From contig NZ_CP096882.1 in NCBI RefSeq assembly GCF_023273875.1, positions 1,178,001 through 1,242,000 on the forward strand: a stretch of DNA of 64,000 nt. Direction: 5' to 3'. The notes beneath the pieces are model-generated. The model was not told the DNA's origin. It did not search any database and worked only from the letters and a program-made list of their open reading frames with translations. The first letter of the stretch is position 1, and each line of letters starts with the position of its first letter. The stretch is from Pseudarthrobacter sp. SSS035 (GTDB lineage: Bacteria > Actinomycetota > Actinomycetes > Actinomycetales > Micrococcaceae). This document shows positions 9,089 to 16,800 of the stretch, piece after piece. A program made the position numbers and the translations under genes.

Positions 9089-10048
9089 CTATTTGACGGC
9101 GCCGATCATGGCGCCCTTAGTGAAGTGCTTCTGCATGAATGGCAGGGCAATCATGAGGGGCAGGCTCGAGACGACGATCATGGCGTACTTGGTGAGCTCT
9201 GCGATCCTTTGCGCGGCGGCATAGGATTCGATGTCTCCGCCGGTGGTTCCGGTGGAGGAGACGTCTGACTGGATGAGGATGTTGCGCAGGACGAGCTGCA
9301 GCGGGTATTTGGAGTCGTCGTTGAGGAAGATCAGTGCGTCAAAGAACGAGTTCCACTGAGCCACGACGTGGACCATGATCATGAGCATGATCAGCGGTTT
9401 GGACAGTGGGAGCACCATTTTGAAGAAGAATTTGAAGTCGGTTGCCCCGTCCATCTGCGCGGCTTCGCGCAACTCGTTGGGGATGGTGTGTTCAAAGAAG
9501 GACCTGGCGATGATCAGGTTCCACACGCCCACCGCGCCGGGAAGGACCACTGCCCAGACGGTGTCCAGCATGCCCAGGTCGCGGACCACCAGGTACTTGG
9601 TGATGAGTCCGCCGTCGAAGAACATGGTGATCACGAACAGGAGCATCAGGATCTTCCGGCCGGGCATGTCCTTGCGGGACAGTGCGTAGGCGCCGCACAG
9701 GATGGTGCTGACGCTCACGGCGGTGCCGAGCACGGTGTAGATGACGGTGTTGCCCAGGCCATTCCAGATGCGGCTGTCGGCGAAGATCCGTTCGTAACCC
9801 TCTGTAGTCACCCCGGAAGGAAACAGCCAGACCTTACCTTCGTACACGGCATTCGGGTCGCTGATGGAAGCGATGACGATGAAGTACAGCGGATAGACCA
9901 CGGCCAGAATGGACAGCAACAGGACAGTGGTGGCGGCGATGTTGAAGGCACGGTCGCCGTATTTGTCGCGCAGCGACGGCTTGGGGAGGACCTGGCTGAG
10001 GGGCCGGTTCGGGTTCACGGTTGTGCGGGGGTTGGTTGTCAGGGACAT
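9089..10048 (-). CDS. Carbohydrate ABC transporter permease, LplC/MalG type
   Basis: About 319 aa with six predicted membrane helices. The binding-protein-dependent permease (EAA) loop reads ELREAAQMDGATDFKFFFKM near the last third, which contacts the ATPase. ATG at 10048 leaves 7 bp after the stop of the upstream permease gene, so the two are one transcription unit. The long cytoplasmic N-terminus (about 35 residues) is typical of LplC homologues. Confidence 0.88.
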   Translation of the reverse strand: MSLTTNPRTTVNPNRPLSQVLPKPSLRDKYGDRAFNIAATTVLLLSILAVVYPLYFIVIASISDPNAVYEGKVWLFPSGVTTEGYERIFADSRIWNGLGNTVIYTVLGTAVSVSTILCGAYALSRKDMPGRKILMLLFVITMFFDGGLITKYLVVRDLGMLDTVWAVVLPGAVGVWNLIIARSFFEHTIPNELREAAQMDGATDFKFFFKMVLPLSKPLIMLMIMVHVVAQWNSFFDALIFLNDDSKYPLQLVLRNILIQSDVSSTGTTGGDIESYAAAQRIAELTKYAMIVVSSLPLMIALPFMQKHFTKGAMIGAVK

Positions 10049-10055
10049 TTCGGCA

Positions 10056-11030
10056 TCACCACAGGGTCGCTTGGTTGGCCCGGCGCGCAATCGTGTTGAA
10101 GACGAGCAGCAGTGCCAGGTTGAGGAGGGAGTTGAACAGGCCGATGGCGGCCGAGTAGCTGAACTGCGCCTGCTGCAGGCCCGCGTGGTAGACGTAGGTC
10201 TGGATGATCTCCGAGCTTGAGAGGTTCAGCGGCGTCTGCATCAGCAGCGCCTTCTCGAAACCGACGTTGAGCAGGTTGCCGATAGCCAGGATGAACAGGA
10301 TGGTCACCACCGGCATGATGCCCGGCAGGTCGATGTGCCGGATGCGCTGCAGCTTCGAGGCACCGTCGACCTTGGCCGCATCGTGGAGCGCCGGGTCGAT
10401 GGCCGCCAGGGCCGCCAGGTACACGATCATCGAGAAGCCGGCGTTCTGCCAGACATCCGAGATCACATAGATAGGACGGAACCAATCCGCCGAACCCATG
10501 AAGAAGATCGGCTCACCGCCGCCCAGCTGGATGGCGTTGTTCACCAGCCCCGACCTCGGGGACAGAACTACGAACATGATGCCCACCACCACCACGGTGG
10601 AGATGAATGCGGGCGAATACAGCACCGTCTGCGTGAACTTCTTGAACCTCTCGCTCTGGAGCTGGTTGACCAGCAACGCCAGGATGATCGGAATGGGGAA
10701 GGCCAGCAGCAGGCCTAGGACGGCGATCCACAAGGTGTTACCGACCACCTGGCCGAACTGGTAAGAGTTCACAAACCTGATGAAGTGGGTCAGGCCCACC
10801 CAGGGGCTGTCCGTAAACCCGTCCACCGGGTTGTAGTTCTTGAAAGCGATCTGAACGCCGTACATCGGCCAGTACTTGAAGACCAGAACGTAGATGATCG
10901 CCGGGGCTAGTAATACGTATAACTGCCAGGCGCGGGAAATTCTCTTCATGCGGAGCGAAAGAGAAATTTTCCGCTGCGGCAACGGCGCCGCAGCAGGACG
11001 CCCGCGTCGGGCCGGGATGGTGCGGCTCAT
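10056..11030 (-). CDS. Carbohydrate ABC transporter permease, LplB/YteP type
   Basis: 324-aa permease with a 35-residue basic N-terminal tail, then the family hallmark FKYWPMYGVQIAFKNYNP after the first helix, and an EAA-like loop ALHDAAKVDGASKLQRIRHI. It pairs with the downstream LplC-type permease. Its ATG overlaps the stop of the LacI gene by 4 bp (ATGA), so regulator and transporter are translationally coupled. Confidence 0.88.
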   Translation of the reverse strand: MSRTIPARRGRPAAAPLPQRKISLSLRMKRISRAWQLYVLLAPAIIYVLVFKYWPMYGVQIAFKNYNPVDGFTDSPWVGLTHFIRFVNSYQFGQVVGNTLWIAVLGLLLAFPIPIILALLVNQLQSERFKKFTQTVLYSPAFISTVVVVGIMFVVLSPRSGLVNNAIQLGGGEPIFFMGSADWFRPIYVISDVWQNAGFSMIVYLAALAAIDPALHDAAKVDGASKLQRIRHIDLPGIMPVVTILFILAIGNLLNVGFEKALLMQTPLNLSSSEIIQTYVYHAGLQQAQFSYSAAIGLFNSLLNLALLLVFNTIARRANQATLW

Positions 11031-12070
11031 GGCATCTCCTTAGGATGAGTCACTGAATTCCGTTCAATCAGGGGGCAGTCCATGAGCTCGACCCGGCCAT
11101 CGGGTTCCGCGTCCTGGAGGATCAGCTCAACCGCGCGCCGGCCCATGGCGACGAACGGCAATTCGAAAGTGGTCAATCCCGGGCGAAGAAACGGCGCCAG
11201 AGTCGCCTGATTATCAAACCCCACGATCGAGACGTCCCCGGGGATCGAGAGGCGCAGGTCCGAGACTGCTTGGTAAGCACCCCAGGCGCCGCGGTCGTTC
11301 GCGCAGAAAATTGCGGTGGGCGGGTTGCCGGAGGTCATCAGCTCCAGCGTGTACTTGTAGCCGTCCTCCTCACCGCCTGTACCGAAGCGGACCAGCGACG
11401 GATCAACGTCCAGCCCCGCTTCCTCAAGTGCCGCGCAGTAGCCCTCGTAGCGGCCGACGGCGGCAGGAAGTCCGCTTTCAAGGGTTTCGATATTGATCAT
11501 CCCCACCCGGGCGTGGCCCGCCTCGAGCAATCGACTGGTGGCCGCGTAGCCGCCTTTGACCTCGTCCGGGGCGACACTCGGGACGAGGCCGGCCCGGTCC
11601 TGAGAATTCAGCACCACGGACCTGACGCCCGCCAGGGCCTCAGGAACCTCCAGCCAGCGGTGGTACATGGCGGCGTAGACCACGCCGGCGACCTTATAGG
11701 AGAGCATGGTGTCCAAAGACGCGGCCTCGAGCTCCCTATCACCACCGGTGTTTACCGAGAGCAGGAGGAGTCCGTCCTCCCAGGCCCGCTGCTGCGCGCC
11801 TTCGATGATGGCGCCCGCAAAAGGAGTGGTGGCCACGGAATCTCCGATGAAACCGATCATGCCGGCCACGCCCTCTCGAAGGACTTTGGCGTGGGCGTTG
11901 GTGCGGTAGCCCAGCCGATTCACGGCGTCCCGAACGCGCTTGCGCGTCTCCTCGGAGAAACGCGACCCGGAGGCTGAATTCAGCACCAGCGACACGGTGG
12001 CCTGTGAAACACCGGCAGCAGCAGCGACGTCGTGCATTGTCGGTCCTGACTTTGGCCGCGATCCAGCCAT
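11027..12070 (-). CDS. LacI-family transcriptional regulator of the fructan operon
   Basis: N-terminal LacI helix-turn-helix (MHDVAAAAGVSQATVSLVLN, residues about 12-31) followed by the hinge and a periplasmic-binding-protein-like effector domain to residue 347. ATG 12070 is preceded by a strong GAGGAGGTG box; longer starts would overlap the promoter. It is the first gene of the operon it most likely controls and probably represses itself; the effector is inferred to be the imported fructoside or a breakdown product. Confidence 0.88.
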   Translation of the reverse strand: MAGSRPKSGPTMHDVAAAAGVSQATVSLVLNSASGSRFSEETRKRVRDAVNRLGYRTNAHAKVLREGVAGMIGFIGDSVATTPFAGAIIEGAQQRAWEDGLLLLSVNTGGDRELEAASLDTMLSYKVAGVVYAAMYHRWLEVPEALAGVRSVVLNSQDRAGLVPSVAPDEVKGGYAATSRLLEAGHARVGMINIETLESGLPAAVGRYEGYCAALEEAGLDVDPSLVRFGTGGEEDGYKYTLELMTSGNPPTAIFCANDRGAWGAYQAVSDLRLSIPGDVSIVGFDNQATLAPFLRPGLTTFELPFVAMGRRAVELILQDAEPDGRVELMDCPLIERNSVTHPKEMP

Positions 12071-12104
12071 AATGGGCACCTCCTCGGGCCAGTTGCTTTC
12101 GTGG

Positions 12105-12154
12105 GTTATTCGTATAACTTCGTAAACTGTATCCTGCCTCACATCCGGCGTCAA
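12105..12154 (-). promoter_or_regulatory. Sigma70 promoter and LacI-type operator of the fructan operon
   Basis: Reading the minus strand, TTGACG (12154-12149) is followed after exactly 17 bp by TACAGT (12131-12126). Immediately downstream, at 12118-12105, is a 14-bp near-palindrome GTTATACGAATAAC (6 of 7 pairs, central CG), which covers the expected transcription start. A LacI protein bound there would block initiation. The arrangement is seen directly; binding is inferred. Confidence 0.65.
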
Positions 12155-12220
12155 CAGTGTGCCCGCATCCCCAGCGCGGGCTCTGGGCCCGACACGTCAT
12201 GATAAGTACACTTGGCTTCC

Positions 12221-13780
12221 ATGACGTCGCTCTGGTTGGACCGCGGGCAATCCTTCAGTACTGACGCGTTCGAGACTGACCCATTCGAAGCAGGCAACAG
12301 CTACGACACCGTGGTGGCAGGAGCCGGGCTGACGGGGCTGGTCACCGCGCTATTGCTCGCGCGGTCGGGGCAGCGGGTCCTCGTCCTGGAGGCCCGGTTT
12401 CCCGGGGCCGTGACCACCGGAAACACAACGGCGAAAGTGAGTCTGCTGCAGGGGACCGTCCTGGCTGCCCTGGCCAGGCAGTATGCGCAGAAGCAGGTTG
12501 GGGCCTATGTAGAAGCCAACCGGGAGGGGCAGTCGTGGCTGCTCCGCTATCTCGACGAACACCACGTGCCGTATCAGCGCCGGGATGCCTACACGTACGC
12601 CACCACCGCCCAAGGGACCGAGCGGCTGCTTGAGGAACTCGGCGCAGCGACCACCGCCGGCCTGGACGTCGAGTACGTCCGCGATGCACGCCTCCCCTTC
12701 CCCATCCAAGGCGCCCTGCTCCTGACCAATCAGGCCCAAATCAACCCGATGGACGTCCTGGACACGCTGCTGAAGGACGTTCGGGCCCGCGGCGGGAGCG
12801 TGGTGGGCGGGACCCGGCTGCGAAATGTCTCCGGAAGCGGGCCGCTGACTGTCCACACGGACCAGGGCACAGTCACCGCCAACAACGTTGTTCTCGCCAC
12901 CGGAATCCCCATCCTGGACCGCGGGCTCTACTTCACAAAACTCAAGCCCCTGCGCTCCTACGCCGCGGCCCTGGAGCTGCCTGCCGGAGTCACCGCGCCG
13001 CCCGGAATGTACCTCTCGGCCGAGGAACCCACCCACTCCTTGCGGGATTATGCGGCTGACGGCCGTCACTTCCTGTTGGTGGGCGGGCACGGGCATCAGG
13101 TGGGGCGGACCGGATCGGAGAAATCCCATCTGTCGGGCCTCTTGGACTGGGCTACCGGACACTTCCCGGGTGCGGTAACCACCCACACGTGGTCGGCCCA
13201 GGACTACCAGGCCACCAACCTCATGCCCTTCTTTGGCAAACTGCCACGGGGCCGGGGCCACATCTTCTTCGGCACCGGATACAACAAGTGGGGCATGACC
13301 AACGCGGTGGCCGCCGCCCTGGGCATCTCCGCGGACATCCTCGGCGGCCACCTCCGCTGGGCCAACACGATCCATCACCGCGTGACGTCTCCGGGCGGGG
13401 CAATGACCGCCGTCGCCGTCAACGCGGGAGTGGCTGCGCGGCTGGCCACCGACTGGGGGAAGCTGGCGGTTGGCAAGTCGGTGATTGGCAGGCCGGTGGT
13501 TGAGCCTGCCGAAAACGGGGTGCCGACAGGCCCACCCACCGGAGGTCCCGTACCGGCCGACGACGGCGGCAGGGTCTACCGCGATGGCGCGCGGCCCGCG
13601 GCGGTCTCCACAGTGGACGGCACCACGTGCAGGCTCTCCGCGGTCTGCACGCATCTGGGCGGGATCGTCCACTGGAACGACAGCGAACTGACCTGGGACT
13701 GCCCGCTCCACGGCTCGCGCTTCAGCCGCGACGGCAAGCTCCTCGAAGGACCCGCCACCAGGGATCTTCCGAGGCTCTAG
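12221..13780 (+). CDS. FAD-dependent oxidoreductase with C-terminal Rieske domain
   Basis: DAO-type FAD domain (AGAGLTG at 33-39, then LVLEAR for the ribose) joined to a C-terminal Rieske [2Fe-2S] domain with ligands Cys476, His478, Cys494 and His497 in CTHLGG and CPLHGS. Such fusions pass electrons between a flavin amine/acid oxidase-like core and a Rieske centre; substrate unknown. The linker at about residues 425-432 (VVEPAEN) is encoded by a dispersed repeat. A TACACT -10-like box at 12207-12212 lies about 8 bases before ATG 12221, suggesting a leaderless mRNA and supporting this start over TTG 12212. Confidence 0.85.
   Translation: MTSLWLDRGQSFSTDAFETDPFEAGNSYDTVVAGAGLTGLVTALLLARSGQRVLVLEARFPGAVTTGNTTAKVSLLQGTVLAALARQYAQKQVGAYVEANREGQSWLLRYLDEHHVPYQRRDAYTYATTAQGTERLLEELGAATTAGLDVEYVRDARLPFPIQGALLLTNQAQINPMDVLDTLLKDVRARGGSVVGGTRLRNVSGSGPLTVHTDQGTVTANNVVLATGIPILDRGLYFTKLKPLRSYAAALELPAGVTAPPGMYLSAEEPTHSLRDYAADGRHFLLVGGHGHQVGRTGSEKSHLSGLLDWATGHFPGAVTTHTWSAQDYQATNLMPFFGKLPRGRGHIFFGTGYNKWGMTNAVAAALGISADILGGHLRWANTIHHRVTSPGGAMTAVAVNAGVAARLATDWGKLAVGKSVIGRPVVEPAENGVPTGPPTGGPVPADDGGRVYRDGARPAAVSTVDGTTCRLSAVCTHLGGIVHWNDSELTWDCPLHGSRFSRDGKLLEGPATRDLPRL
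13495..13514 (+). repeat. Copy of TTGAGCC repeat translated inside the FAD/Rieske gene
   Basis: GGTTGAGCCTGCCGAAAAC matches the core found at 16968, 17010, 55547 and 55583. Here it encodes VEPAEN in the linker between the FAD and Rieske domains. Confidence 0.7.
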
Positions 13781-13845
13781 CAGGGTTGATCCGCGCCTCC
13801 AGCGGTGCCGGCAATACTGTCGGTGGGGTAGGGCATGATGGAGGA

Positions 13846-16800
13846 ATGCAGGAGCAGCAACCGCCGGGAGCGGAGCCGGACGCCCTTCCTGGCACTCCCA
13901 TGGGCCGTTTCAGCCGGCCCACCCGGGACTGGTTCCTGGGTGCATTTGCGGAGCCCACCCCTGCCCAGACCGGCGCCTGGAACGCGATCTCGTCCGGCTC
14001 GCATGCACTGGTGGTGGCGCCCACCGGATCGGGCAAGACGCTCGCGGCGTTCCTCTGGGCCCTGGATCGTTTGCTCGTTGAGGCGCCGGCCCCTGATCCG
14101 GAACTGGGTGACGCTGTATTGCCGGGCGTGGATGCTATATCGGTCAAAGGGGGGGTGAAAGGGCAGGCCAAAGGACGACGCCCCCGCCCGCCCAAACGCA
14201 GGACCCGCGTCCTGTACATCTCGCCGCTTAAGGCCCTCGGCGTGGATGTGGAACGCAACCTCCGCTCGCCGCTGATCGGAATCACCCAGACTGCCAAGCG
14301 GCTGGGACTTCCAGCGCCCCTGATCACCGTGGGGGTCCGGTCCGGTGACACCACGACGGCGGACCGTCGCGCGCTGCTCAGCAACCCGCCGGACATCCTC
14401 ATCACCACGCCGGAATCGCTGTTCCTGATGCTCACCTCCAGGGCGCGCGAGACCCTCACCGAGGTGGACACCATCATCGTTGACGAGGTCCACGCCGTCG
14501 CCGGAACCAAACGTGGCGCGCACCTGGCGGTCTCGCTGGAACGGCTGGATGCACTGCTTCCCAAGCCCGCCCAGCGGATCGGGCTCTCCGCAACGGTGGA
14601 GCCCCGCGAGTTGGTGGCCCAGTTCCTGGCCGGTGCTGCGCCGGTGGAAATAGTGGCCCCGCCGTCACGGAAAAACTGGGACCTCACCGTATCCGTCCCG
14701 GTGGAGGACATGTCCGACCTCCCGGGCGCCGCCGGCGCCTTTGACTCCGGTCCGGCATCAGGCCTGCAGCCCCAGGCCTCGATCTGGCCCCATGTGGAGG
14801 AAAAGATCGTTGACCTGGTGCTGGCCAACCAGTCCACCATCGTCTTCGCCAACTCCCGTCGGCTGGCTGAACGGCTCACGGCGCGGCTCAACGAGATCTA
14901 CGCCGAACGGCAACTGATCGCGGTCGGTGGTGGCTGGGACCCACCTGACTCGGATGCTGTTGAATCAGGCACCCCGGGTGTCCCCGCTTCCACGGCGACT
15001 CCGGCCCACATGATGGCGCAGGCCGGCAGCACGGCGGGAGCCGATCCTTTGTTGGCCCGCGCCCACCACGGCTCCGTTTCCAAGGACCAACGGGCACTGA
15101 TTGAGGACGATCTCAAGTCCGGCCGGCTGCGCTGCGTCGTGGCCACTTCGTCCCTGGAACTCGGCATCGACATGGGCGCCGTGGACCTCGTGGTGCAGGT
15201 GGAATCACCGCCGTCGGTGGCCAGCGGGCTCCAACGTGTGGGCCGCGCCGGCCACCAGGTGGGGGAAATTTCGCAGGGAGTGCTGTTTCCCAAGCACCGG
15301 GCAGATCTGGTGCACACGGCCATCACCGTGGAGCGGATGCTCGAAGGAAAGATCGAGCGGCTTTTTGTCCCGGCCAATCCGCTGGACATCCTGGCCCAGC
15401 AGACCGTCGCGGCCACCGCCCTGGGCAGCATCGATGTGGAGGAATGGTTCGCCACCGTCCGCCGGTCCGCCCCGTTCGCGTCCCTCCCCCGGTCCGCCTA
15501 CGAGGCCACCCTTGACCTGTTGGCCGGCCGGTACCCGTCGGACGAATTCGCGGAACTGCGGCCCCGGATCATCTGGGACCGGAACGCCGGCACCATCGAA
15601 GGCAGGCCCGGCGCCCAGCGGCTTGCCGTGACGTCCGGCGGAACCATCCCGGACCGCGGCCTCTTCGGTGTGTACATCATCGGCACCGAGGTGGAAGGCT
15701 CCGGTGCGCCGGGAGCGGACGGCAAACCTGCCGCGTCACCGGCAAAAGGCGGCCGCCGCGTGGGCGAACTGGACGAGGAAATGGTCTACGAGTCCCGGGT
15801 GGGCGACATTTTTGCGCTGGGCGCCACCAGCTGGAAAATCGAGGACATCACCCACGACCGCGTCCTGGTCTCCCCCGCCTTCGGCCAGCCGGGCAAACTC
15901 CCCTTCTGGAAGGGGGATTCACTGGGTCGGCCCGTTGACCTGGGCCGCGCGCTGGGCGCCTTCGTGCGTGAACTGTCCGCGTCCGACGTCGGCCCTGCCA
16001 CCGAACGCTGCAAGGCCAGCGGGCTGGATGAATTCGCCGCCAACAACCTGATCCAGTACCTCAGTGAACAGAAGCTCGCCACCGATGTTGTCCCCTGCGA
16101 CACCACGCTGGTGGTGGAGCGCTTCCACGACGAACTGGGCGATTGGCGAGTGATCCTGCACAGCCCGTTCGGGATGCCGGTGCACGCTCCCTGGGCACTC
16201 GCCGTCGGGCAGCGCCTTCATCAGCGGTACGGCCTGGACGGGTCGGCCATGGCGGCGGACGACGGCATCGTGCTGCGGGTCCCCATGATGGAGGACGAGC
16301 CGCCCGGCGCCGAGCTGTTCCTGTTTGATCCCGACGAGCTGGAACAGATTGTCACCGCCGAGGTGGGCGGGAGCGCGCTGTTCGCCTCGCGTTTTCGGGA
16401 GTGTGCCGCGCGTGCCCTGCTGCTTCCCCGGCAAACCCCCGGCAAGCGGCAGCCGCTCTGGCAACAGCGCCAGCGGTCGGCGCAGCTGCTCGACGTCGCC
16501 CGGAAATACCCCACGTTCCCCATCGTGCTGGAAACCGTCCGTGAATGCCTGCAGGACGTGTACGATCTCCCGGCCCTGAAGGACATTGCGGCCTCGGTGG
16601 AACGCCGCGAACTCAGGATCGTGCAGACCACCACGCAGCAGCCGTCGCCGTTCGCCAAGTCCCTGCTGTTCGGGTACGTGGCCCAGTTCCTGTATGAAGG
16701 GGACTCGCCCCTGGCCGAACGCCGGGCCGCAGCCCTGGCCCTGGACTCGACGCTCCTGAACGAGCTGCTCGGCCGCGTTGAGCTCCGTGAACTGCTGGAC

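Noticed and set aside
12105..12130. loxP-like arm (ATAACTTCGTAAA at 12114-12126)
   Set aside because: It matches 12 of 13 bases of one loxP arm but no second arm or recombinase is present; it is part of the promoter/operator.
12350..13711. 453-codon frame antisense to the FAD/Rieske gene
   Set aside because: Shadow of high GC; no family features.
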